Assembly (NCBI RefSeq): GCF_008728965.1
Contig: NZ_VSMC01000026.1
Coordinates: forward strand, 1 to 43,861
From: Heminiphilus faecis
Lineage (GTDB): Bacteria > Bacteroidota > Bacteroidia > Bacteroidales > Muribaculaceae
DNA: 43,861 nucleotides
Reading direction: 5' to 3'
Both the position numbers and the translations under genes were made by a program. A model generated the notes under the pieces. The model searched no databases. It worked only from the letters and a program-made list of their open reading frames with translations, and was not told where the DNA came from. Shown here piece after piece: positions 23,148 through 31,184 of this stretch. Position 1 is the first letter of the stretch. Each line of letters starts with the position of its first letter.

Positions 23148-26100
23148 TTATTTACAGAGCTTAAGCATCTCGTTAACGGCGGTCTCAAGTTGCAGATCAC
23201 GGCCCGACAGTTGCATTTCGGGGGTATTGTATACTTTGATATCAGGTTGCAACTCCTGATTTTCAAGATAGTTGCCGTTCATATCGCGACAGCCTACCTG
23301 CGGTATGCCAAACACAATACTCGGGTCAATCTGGGTCTCCCACCATACGGCAGTCATAGTACCCGGTACCGGAGCACCTATAAGTTTACCTATACCCAAA
23401 GTCTTGTATACCCACGGGAAACCGTGTGCATTGGAATAATTGTCCTCGCAAATAAGCACACATGACGGCTTCAGCCACTTGTTGAACGGATCGCTGCCTA
23501 TATACTGACCACGCGGAGCAAACTGCGCGTACTCCTTGCCGCTAAGCAGTGTGGCAAGGTCATCGTGCAACCAGCCGCCACCATTATGGCGTGTGTCAAC
23601 AATTACCGCCTCGCAGTTGCGATAACGGCCAAGCAGATCAGAGTACACCTCGCGGAAACTCGGACTATTCATACCCTCGACATGTACATATCCAACCTTT
23701 CCGCCCGAAAGTTCCTCGACCTTGCGTCGGTTATTTTCGACCCAGCGTCGATACAGAAGTGTAGACTGAGCACCATAAGTTATCGGTGTGACGGTCTCTT
23801 CGAAGCGCTTTCCTGTGGACGGATCATATACCGACAACACGACTTTTTTGCCTGATTTTCCGGCAAGCAAAGGAGCATAATCGGCATTATTCACAATGGA
23901 GGCACCGTTTATTTTTTCAATAATGCATCCGGGTTTTATCTTGCTATCTGCTTTTGTAAGCGGACCGCGGGCTATTATCTCGGCTATGCAGAGTCCGTCA
24001 CCGTCATAACTGTCATCATAAAAAGCACCGAGCACGGCAGTAGCCGGCGAAGACTCCGCCATCGTACCATAGTAACGCGATCCGGTGTGTGAGCCGTTAA
24101 GCTCTCCAAGCATCTCCGACAACATGTCGCGGAAATCATAATTATTATTTATATGTGGAAGAAACCGGGAATAATCGCGATGATAAGCCTCCCAGTCTAT
24201 GCCGTGTATGACTGGGTCGTAGAACTTATCCTTCACCTGACGCCAAGCATGGTTGAACATATAGATACGTTCTTCAGCCGGCCGATAATTAAATTCAGCC
24301 ACAAAGGGAATATCCTTGCTCTTGGCCCCATCAAAGTCAATCTCCTTAATACCTCCGCCCGACGACAGATAAGCCTTCTTGCCATCCTTGTCGATATTAA
24401 AGGTGCCTCCTCCCACACCTTTTATTATAATCTTGGTCGAACGCTCCTTAAGGTCATGCTCCCACAGGTCATATCCGCTTTCAAAAGCAGCGCAATAATA
24501 CAGCTTATCGCCCTTGACCGACAGCCACGCATCACCGAGATGCGAAGAGTTGCCGGTAAGTCTCATGACTCTGTCACGACGGTTGGCAAGGTCAAAGACA
24601 AGGTCTTTCTTTTTATTGGCCTCATCATCCTTATTCTTATCTTTTTTATCGCCTTTCTCCTTTTTCTTCTTGACGGCATCATCCTTACCGTCATTTTCTT
24701 TATCCTTGGTTTCTTTCTCCAGTTCCTCGACAAGTGCAAGATCCTCTTTACTCATAAGGAATCGGTCCCAAGCGTCGCCGTCAAAGAACATGACATATAC
24801 GTCATCCTCCGCCCCCCAACTGCCATGACTGCGATATCCGGCACGGTCCGATGACCATATCATGGCCTTGCCGCCAAGCACCCAGCGCGGATTGCTGTCG
24901 GAATACCCGCTCTCGGTAAGATTGGTTATATCGCCGCTGCCGTCGGCTTTTACAAGAGCAATGTCAGTATTATTCCATCCGCCGACACCTATATATCTAA
25001 CAAGAAACCACTTGCTGTCGGGGCTCCACTGATACTCCTGATCGCCGTCACTGTAAGAGTAGTTATACTTGCCGTCAAGCACTGTGCGCACTGACTTATC
25101 TTTCAGGTTAATGACACGAAGCGCGGTGCGGTCCTCAAGAAAAGCCACCTCCTTGCCATCGGGAGAATATCGGGGCTGAAATGATGTTTTTTCATTAACG
25201 ACAAGAGGAGTCTCGGCAATAACCCGGGCATATGTAAAGTATTTATCTTCGTCACGGACAAGCTTGCTTTCATATATACCCCATGTATCGCCGCGTTCGG
25301 CCGCATACACAAGCGACCGGCCGTCAGGGCTGAAATCCACATCACGTTCTTGCTGCGGAGTATCCGTTATGCGGCGCGTGGTATTGTACTCAATCGAAGT
25401 AACATAAACATCGCCGTGCACTATAAAAGCCACCTCTTTGCCAGAGGGCGATACCGATACGTCTGACGCACCGCTCCTTAGATTGCGTGCAAACACCGAA
25501 CGCTCCACCACATCGCTCACGATCGACACACTTACCTTACTCGGCTCACATCCTTCGGCAAGGGTATAGAGTTCGCCGTCGTATGAGTAACACAACAGTC
25601 CCTTGTCAGATGACGAAAGGAAGCGCACGGGATGGCGGTCGTGACGAGTCAAGCGCTCGACAGCTTTTCCCGGCGACGACTTGTAGACATTGAAACTACC
25701 GTCGCGCTCGCTAAGGAAGTAATAAGACTTACCGTCGGGGGCCCACACCGGATTGCGGTCCTCACCGGCAAAATCAGTCAGTTTTTTGAATGACGATTTA
25801 GCATCGGGCGCACATGACCATATGTCACGTGTGATTGATGAACGGTGATGCTTGCGCCAAGTATCTTCATAACCTTTTTTGTCATTATATAATATCGTGC
25901 CGTCAACCGGATTCACCGACAGGTTCTCCATGGCAAGCGACGAAAACATGACGGGACGACCACCGGTAACAGGTATTTTATATAGCTGCGGAAACTGTCC
26001 GGACGGGAATTGTATATCCTTACGGTCAGGCAGCATCGAAGCCGAGTACAAAATATGGTCGTTGTCAATAAACAGCACGGGAGTCTCATTTACCGAATTT

Positions 26101-26417
26101 ACAGTCACTGCTCGCGGAACTCCTCCTTCAGCACTCACAACATAAACATCCATATTACCGTTGCGGTCGGAAGCAAATGCTATTGACCGGCCATCGGGAC
26201 TCCATACCGGCATATAGTCATAAGCGGGATTGGTCGTGATACGTTTTGCCGCACCACCTGACGAGGGCACGGTAAAAATATCGCCCTGATAACAAAACGC
26301 TATCGTAGAGCCATCGGGCGAAATGGCCGGATACCTCAACCATAACGGCGTATCAGCTACGGCCGACGCTACGGCAACAATCCCTGCCATAGCGCAAAAC
26401 AACTTTTTCATTGACAT
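23148..26417 (-). CDS. Tricorn-like S41 protease
   Basis: 1089 aa. A signal peptide (about 1-22) is followed by WD40/PD40-like beta-propeller repeats (ISPDGSTIAF, WSPDGRSIAFASDRNG, FSPDGRSLVYAAERG and more) up to about residue 690. A C1-type helical domain, a PDZ domain (IKPGCIIEKINGASI) and the S41 core follow, with EAVIVDTRHNGGGWLHDDLA and CEDNYSNAHGF, whose Ser near 993 is the likely nucleophile. GSHTG near 776 carries the putative His. Residues about 567-607 are an extremely Lys/Asp/Glu-rich low-complexity insertion inside the propeller. It is probably a periplasmic peptidase that trims oligopeptides. It follows the S41 lipoprotein gene with a 40-bp gap. A second Met at codon 3 is an alternative start. 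Confidence 0.92.
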   Translation of the reverse strand: MSMKKLFCAMAGIVAVASAVADTPLWLRYPAISPDGSTIAFCYQGDIFTVPSSGGAAKRITTNPAYDYMPVWSPDGRSIAFASDRNGNMDVYVVSAEGGVPRAVTVNSVNETPVLFIDNDHILYSASMLPDRKDIQFPSGQFPQLYKIPVTGGRPVMFSSLAMENLSVNPVDGTILYNDKKGYEDTWRKHHRSSITRDIWSCAPDAKSSFKKLTDFAGEDRNPVWAPDGKSYYFLSERDGSFNVYKSSPGKAVERLTRHDRHPVRFLSSSDKGLLCYSYDGELYTLAEGCEPSKVSVSIVSDVVERSVFARNLRSGASDVSVSPSGKEVAFIVHGDVYVTSIEYNTTRRITDTPQQERDVDFSPDGRSLVYAAERGDTWGIYESKLVRDEDKYFTYARVIAETPLVVNEKTSFQPRYSPDGKEVAFLEDRTALRVINLKDKSVRTVLDGKYNYSYSDGDQEYQWSPDSKWFLVRYIGVGGWNNTDIALVKADGSGDITNLTESGYSDSNPRWVLGGKAMIWSSDRAGYRSHGSWGAEDDVYVMFFDGDAWDRFLMSKEDLALVEELEKETKDKENDGKDDAVKKKKEKGDKKDKNKDDEANKKKDLVFDLANRRDRVMRLTGNSSHLGDAWLSVKGDKLYYCAAFESGYDLWEHDLKERSTKIIIKGVGGGTFNIDKDGKKAYLSSGGGIKEIDFDGAKSKDIPFVAEFNYRPAEERIYMFNHAWRQVKDKFYDPVIHGIDWEAYHRDYSRFLPHINNNYDFRDMLSEMLGELNGSHTGSRYYGTMAESSPATAVLGAFYDDSYDGDGLCIAEIIARGPLTKADSKIKPGCIIEKINGASIVNNADYAPLLAGKSGKKVVLSVYDPSTGKRFEETVTPITYGAQSTLLYRRWVENNRRKVEELSGGKVGYVHVEGMNSPSFREVYSDLLGRYRNCEAVIVDTRHNGGGWLHDDLATLLSGKEYAQFAPRGQYIGSDPFNKWLKPSCVLICEDNYSNAHGFPWVYKTLGIGKLIGAPVPGTMTAVWWETQIDPSIVFGIPQVGCRDMNGNYLENQELQPDIKVYNTPEMQLSGRDLQLETAVNEMLKLCK

Positions 26418-26457
26418 TCCTTTAAATATTTAAAAGTGAGTTTACACAACCCTAAAT

Positions 26458-27498
26458 TTACTGACGATTGTAAGCAAACGAAGTTCCGGTAAGATAGCTT
26501 ATGGCAAAGTCGAGTATTGTGTCATGGCCGTCAAGAGCCTGCACAGGATCAAGGTCAACAGCACACCCGGGTGTCGGTTCTATACCTTGCTCTGTGGTAT
26601 TGCCTTTGGCGTCAAGCACTGAACATGCCGAGAAACGTATGCCCCATCCGTTGGGCAATTCGGAATTAAACGGCATGCCGCTGCCGCCTCCGGTAGTCGA
26701 ACCGGCTATGACTGTATTGGGCCTGTACTGCATTATCGACACAAAATTATTGGCGGCACTGAATGTACCGCGGCTCGCCAGCACCACGACAGGCTTGCCC
26801 CACATGATACGGCCGGCTTCAGCCGGGTCATAATAATAGGCATATGGCTCGGAGAAGTCGTCATGGCCGGGTCCGGTCTTGTGCGATATGTAGCCGGCAA
26901 GAGTACGCTCGGTTATAAAACGCCTTACGATTGTCTCGACATTCGTCATACTGCCTCCCCCATTGTCACGCACATCTATAATCAACCCGTCGCACACGTT
27001 AAGATGCAGCAATATCTGGTCGAGATTGCTCTCTCCTACCATGCTGTTGAAACTTGAATATCGCATATAGCCCACATTCTGAGGCAGAATCGCATAGTCC
27101 ATGCCTCCGGCACTTAGATAGTTGAAATTAAGATAATGCTCTTCGACAAGACGCGCATTGTAGTTCTCGGGATAATCGCTCCACCACTTACGGTAATATG
27201 ACACATTGAACGACGAGCTTAGATTGGTGTGTCCGTCGCGGAGTTCGTTGAGCATATCGGCACATACATAAAACAGCTCCTTGTCAGTCATATCATCGCT
27301 CACTTTAGCGACATAGCGCGAGTGTATTTCGTCCCAGTCCACACCTTTCTCGGTAAAGAAGCAATAGTGCTGATCCATAATAGACCACAGAGCCTCAAAG
27401 TTGCCGTGCTGGCTGTCGCTCCACGACTCTAACTTATGACACGATGTCGTAGCCGCCAGCAGCACGAGCATCATTAAATAACATATGCGTATCATCAA
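26458..27498 (-). CDS. S41 family peptidase lipoprotein
   Basis: 346 aa. The signal sequence has lipobox ATTSC (Cys20). An N-terminal helical domain (WSIMDQHYCFF, LRDGHTNL) precedes the S41 core: DGLIIDVRDNGGGSMTNVETI and VVLASRGTFSAANNFVSIM, with the nucleophile Ser near 246 and TTGGGSGMPFNSELPNGW. No PDZ domain is clear. Its ATG overlaps the DUF3316 stop by 4 bp (ATGA), giving translational coupling. A second, tricorn-type S41 protease lies just downstream. Confidence 0.9.
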   Translation of the reverse strand: MMIRICYLMMLVLLAATTSCHKLESWSDSQHGNFEALWSIMDQHYCFFTEKGVDWDEIHSRYVAKVSDDMTDKELFYVCADMLNELRDGHTNLSSSFNVSYYRKWWSDYPENYNARLVEEHYLNFNYLSAGGMDYAILPQNVGYMRYSSFNSMVGESNLDQILLHLNVCDGLIIDVRDNGGGSMTNVETIVRRFITERTLAGYISHKTGPGHDDFSEPYAYYYDPAEAGRIMWGKPVVVLASRGTFSAANNFVSIMQYRPNTVIAGSTTGGGSGMPFNSELPNGWGIRFSACSVLDAKGNTTEQGIEPTPGCAVDLDPVQALDGHDTILDFAISYLTGTSFAYNRQ

Positions 27499-28343
27499 TA
27501 CAATGCAGAAATTATGCGGGCCTTGGAGTCAATGCCGCGCGAAGGATTAAGACTCATCCACTCACCAGATATGCCGATTACGGCTGCCGTGGTCACGACC
27601 CGGGTGACTATATTGTTGACCTTTGTCGACAGCACATTGCTTCGCAAACCGAGCCGCAGACATGTAGCACCGAAATGCAAGTCGGCGGTGACAAGATTTT
27701 CCATACGGAAATAATTGCCCCACCAAGCACAATGCACAAGTCCCGACCGGTTGCCAAGCGATATTTCATAAAACAACTCTCCGTAATCGGGCGAGAAAAA
27801 CACACCCGCCACCGGTAGCGTAGGCTGGTAGCGCAATGTCAGAGGAAGGCGGCCTATGCGTGTATTCCATGCCGCATAGCCGGTAAGATTGACAGTCCAC
27901 GCCGCCTCCACAGCCACAGGGTTATTGCCGTTACGCGAGTTGTACAACACACCTAAGTCAACACCGGTGCTCCCGCCGGCAGCGAGGGTTATATTACAGG
28001 GAATACGCCATCTATGAGTCATACCCCATGAAAATTCACCGACAAGACGCCACATATCGGCATTTTTGGCCGGATTCTCGGTGCCGTCAAGAGTTAGTCC
28101 AGCAGCAAGCCGCATAACCCACTTGTCAGGATTGAATTTCATCGCCTGCATGCGTTCGTAATTGAACGCGGCGCTCCATCCGGTATATTTCAGCGGAGTC
28201 AGATAAGTATTGGCCAGCCTTGCATCACCTATTTCAGCCGTATATGCCGAAGTCACCGGACGCAAAGTCGCCGCTTCTTCCTGCGGATATGCCGGTAGCA
28301 CTGCGACAATCAATACTATTATATATATAATCGTACGTTTCAT
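27495..28343 (-). CDS. DUF3316 domain secreted protein
   Basis: 282 aa with an N-terminal signal peptide (KRTIIYIIVLIVAVLPAYPQ). The mature chain matches DUF3316 as I recall it: RPVTSAYTAEIGDARLANTYLTP then KYTGWSAAFNYERMQAM, a middle YNSRNGNNPVAVEA, LRYQPTLPVAGVFFSPDYGELFYEI, and a C-terminal GISGEWMS. Alternating hydrophobic stretches suggest an outer-membrane beta-barrel. Function unknown. It is 6 bp behind parC and overlaps the S41 lipoprotein gene by 4 bp. Confidence 0.8.
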   Translation of the reverse strand: MKRTIIYIIVLIVAVLPAYPQEEAATLRPVTSAYTAEIGDARLANTYLTPLKYTGWSAAFNYERMQAMKFNPDKWVMRLAAGLTLDGTENPAKNADMWRLVGEFSWGMTHRWRIPCNITLAAGGSTGVDLGVLYNSRNGNNPVAVEAAWTVNLTGYAAWNTRIGRLPLTLRYQPTLPVAGVFFSPDYGELFYEISLGNRSGLVHCAWWGNYFRMENLVTADLHFGATCLRLGLRSNVLSTKVNNIVTRVVTTAAVIGISGEWMSLNPSRGIDSKARIISALY

Positions 28344-28349
28344 GAATCA

Positions 28350-31031
28350 TTAAAATATGCGTTTCTGTCCGTTTATTTCATCGCGGACCTCATCATCGGA
28401 GCGGTCAGGCTCATTGGCTTCATCGCTATCAGCATCAATATCGTCGGGCGAAACTTCGTCATCGACATCATCAACTTCACGCGGTTCAATCTCGGCAACC
28501 GATTCGATGGCATAAGTAGTCAAGCGCTTTCCTTTAGCCTTATAGCTCTTGACAGCAACAAATTCCATAGCATCCACCATCATAGCGGGCCGGAATGCAT
28601 CGTCACCGCCAAAAGTGACTTCAATACGACATCCGGAAGCGTCACTAAGCAGGATGAGCGTCGACTTGTCGTTGTCGCCGAGGAAGCGCGTACGTTTGGA
28701 CACCGGTTCAAATGTAAAGCGTTTCAAGTAGGGATAACCTTGATCGGCATCATTTAACACCGCCGTCCACACATGTCCCGGACGATACTTCTCTATGCGC
28801 AGTATGTTGTCCTCATAATGGTTTCCTGCATCGAAAGTCGACATGTAGTATTCTCCCGATTTGAGAATGACAAGTATTTTATCAGTGCCGGCAAATTCAC
28901 CGAGGAATGTGCCCCTCTTTTCATAATTTATACGAAGGACATCCGGATCAAACCACACCTCACGGCCGCCGAGAGTGGAGGCCCCTTTCTCTTTCAGAGT
29001 AAACCGGTGCACCTCATTTTTGGTGACGATATTGCCCTGAGCACCCTTGCCTTTTATAGCAAGTTCGCCAAAATCCACGTCAAACTGCAGTGTCTTCAGT
29101 CGCAGTTTCGGTTTCAAAGTCACCTTGACCACTTCGGCCTCACCGTTAGGATTGGCGGAGAACCATAGAATCTTCGATCCGGGCAGTCCTTGCGTGACAT
29201 CATACTCCTTGTCGCGCGTCACACCGGTTACGGCAAAGCGCTTCATGTAGTATATGCCACCCTTGCCGTTCTGATATATGACATTGTAGATAGTGCGTGA
29301 GTCGTTGCGCTTAAACACATTGACATACAGCACATTTTTGCCTATAAACAATTTATCCTGTACTCGTACTACCTTATACTTGCCGTCTTTATAAAATATG
29401 ATTATATCGTCTATATCGGAGCAACTGCATACATACTCATCTTTCTTCAGAGCCGTGCCGATAAATCCTTCTTCACGGTTGATATACAACTTTTCGTTGG
29501 CTTCGGCCACGGTAGCCGCCTCTATACTGTCGAAACCTCTTATCACCGTATGGCGCACATAAGGCTCTCCGTACTTCTCCTTAAGCCCGAGAAACCAGTC
29601 TACAGTGTAATCCACCATGTGATCGAGACGGTCGTTTATTTCAGCAATACGTTCTTTATGAGTGGCTATTACGCGGTCGGCCTCATCGCTGTTAAACTTC
29701 AGGATGCGCTTCATCCTTATCTCCATAAGCTTAAGCAGGTCATCGCGGGTGACTTCGCGAAACAGCGAGTCCTTGAAAGGTTCAAGTCTGCGGTCAATGT
29801 GCTCCAGCACTTTATCCATGGTTTCACCCTGCTCAAACTCCTTGTCTTTGTATATGCGCTGCTCGATAAATATGCGCTCGAGCGAGGCGAAGTGCAGTGC
29901 CTCCTGTATTTCGCCGCGCTTTATCATCAGTTCCCGGCGTAGCAGTTCAAGCGTATAGTCGACATTGTGGCGCAACACATCGCTCACGCCGAGGAAATGA
30001 GGTTTCTTGTCAGATATGACACAACAGTTGGGCGATATGCTTACCTCGCAGTCGGTGAAAGCATAAAGTGCGTCGATAGCCTTGTCTGACGATGTGCCCG
30101 GGAGCAGATGCACCAGTATAAGAGCCGTGGCTGAGGTCATGTCCTCGACTTTGCGCACCTTTATTTTGCCCTTTTCGGCGGCTTTAAGTATAGAGTCGTT
30201 TATAGTGCCCGTCGTCTTGCCGTAAGGTATCTCCGTTATGGCAAGGGTTTTGTTGTCGACCTTCTCTATTTTAGCCCTTATCTTCACCGACCCTCCGCGC
30301 TCGCCGTCATTATACTTGCTTACATCAAGGAAGCCTCCGGTCGGGAAATCGGGGTAAAGCACAAAAGGCTCTCCCCTCAGATAAGACACAGCGGCATCTA
30401 TAATCTCATTGAAATTATGAGGCAGAATCTTTGACGAGAGACCCACGGCTATACCCTCGGCCCCCTGCATAAGCAGCAAAGGAAACTTTACGGGCAGCGT
30501 GACAGGCTCCGGATTTCGTCCGTCATATGACACCGTCCAGTCAGTCACTTTCGGACTGTAAAGCACTTCCAGCGCAAAAGGCGACAACCGCGCTTCAATA
30601 TAACGTCCGGCAGCAGCCGATGCTCCGGTGAGTATATTTCCCCAGTTACCCTGCGTCTCCACAAGCAGTTCTTTCTGACCGAGCTGCACAAGCGCATCCT
30701 TTATCGACGCGTCGCCGTGAGGATGATACTTCATCGTATCGCCCACCACATTCTGCACCTTATTGAAGCGTCCGTCGTCCATCGTCTTCATCGAATGGAG
30801 TATACGGCGCTGCACCGGCTTGAGGCCGTCGGCTATATGAGGCACGGCACGCTCGAGTATCACATAAGAGGCGTAGTCGAGAAACCAGCTCTGGTACATG
30901 CCTCGCAATTGATGTTTAACAACACCGCCGGTTGTATCGACAGACATGTGTGACGAAGTCTTTCCGTTTTTTTCGTCCGGCATGTCCGCTGCCTCATCGG
31001 TATTTTCAGGGGTAATAATATCGTCGCTCAT
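28350..31031 (-). CDS. parC: DNA topoisomerase IV subunit A
   Basis: 893 aa type IIA topoisomerase A subunit. It has DGLKPVQRRILHSM (67-81), the quinolone-region segment KYHPHGDAS (101-109), catalytic Arg143-Tyr144 in AAAGRYIEARLSP, and a C-terminal beta-pinwheel without a clear GyrA box (QRRxGGKG not seen), which favours ParC over GyrA. The last 55 or so residues are strongly acidic. Position 108, matching E. coli ParC Ser80, is Ala; I take this as lineage-typical. It decatenates chromosomes together with ParE, which is not in the window. It heads a run with DUF3316 and two S41 genes, and a TATCTTTG -7 box lies 50 bp upstream. Confidence 0.92.
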   Translation of the reverse strand: MSDDIITPENTDEAADMPDEKNGKTSSHMSVDTTGGVVKHQLRGMYQSWFLDYASYVILERAVPHIADGLKPVQRRILHSMKTMDDGRFNKVQNVVGDTMKYHPHGDASIKDALVQLGQKELLVETQGNWGNILTGASAAAGRYIEARLSPFALEVLYSPKVTDWTVSYDGRNPEPVTLPVKFPLLLMQGAEGIAVGLSSKILPHNFNEIIDAAVSYLRGEPFVLYPDFPTGGFLDVSKYNDGERGGSVKIRAKIEKVDNKTLAITEIPYGKTTGTINDSILKAAEKGKIKVRKVEDMTSATALILVHLLPGTSSDKAIDALYAFTDCEVSISPNCCVISDKKPHFLGVSDVLRHNVDYTLELLRRELMIKRGEIQEALHFASLERIFIEQRIYKDKEFEQGETMDKVLEHIDRRLEPFKDSLFREVTRDDLLKLMEIRMKRILKFNSDEADRVIATHKERIAEINDRLDHMVDYTVDWFLGLKEKYGEPYVRHTVIRGFDSIEAATVAEANEKLYINREEGFIGTALKKDEYVCSCSDIDDIIIFYKDGKYKVVRVQDKLFIGKNVLYVNVFKRNDSRTIYNVIYQNGKGGIYYMKRFAVTGVTRDKEYDVTQGLPGSKILWFSANPNGEAEVVKVTLKPKLRLKTLQFDVDFGELAIKGKGAQGNIVTKNEVHRFTLKEKGASTLGGREVWFDPDVLRINYEKRGTFLGEFAGTDKILVILKSGEYYMSTFDAGNHYEDNILRIEKYRPGHVWTAVLNDADQGYPYLKRFTFEPVSKRTRFLGDNDKSTLILLSDASGCRIEVTFGGDDAFRPAMMVDAMEFVAVKSYKAKGKRLTTYAIESVAEIEPREVDDVDDEVSPDDIDADSDEANEPDRSDDEVRDEINGQKRIF

Positions 31032-31082
31032 TTATGGGATAATGATTTCAATGGTAAAATGACACATAACGTCATATCACTA

Positions 31083-31090
31083 CAAAGATA
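31083..31090 (-). promoter_or_regulatory. -7 box (TATCTTTG) of parC
   Basis: Exact TAnnTTTG on the minus strand, 51 bp upstream of the parC start, in the divergent parC/GH95 region. Confidence 0.5.
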
Positions 31091-31132
31091 GCGATTTTTT
31101 CGGTTTCCGCCGAAATATATTATGTATATTAG

Positions 31133-31140
31133 TATCTTTG
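31133..31140 (+). promoter_or_regulatory. -7 box (TATCTTTG) of the GH95 gene; decides its start
   Basis: Exact TAnnTTTG. It lies downstream of the ATG at 31122 in the same open frame, so that ATG would be untranscribed and the next Met at 31185, which begins a signal peptide, is the real start. Confidence 0.6.
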
Positions 31141-31184
31141 CAGATAAAAACTCTAACACAACTTTAACTTCAGCCTGTTTACAG

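Noticed and set aside
31122-31184. Upstream start for the GH95 protein
   Set aside because: The -7 box lies within this stretch and the added 21 residues would precede a proper signal peptide.
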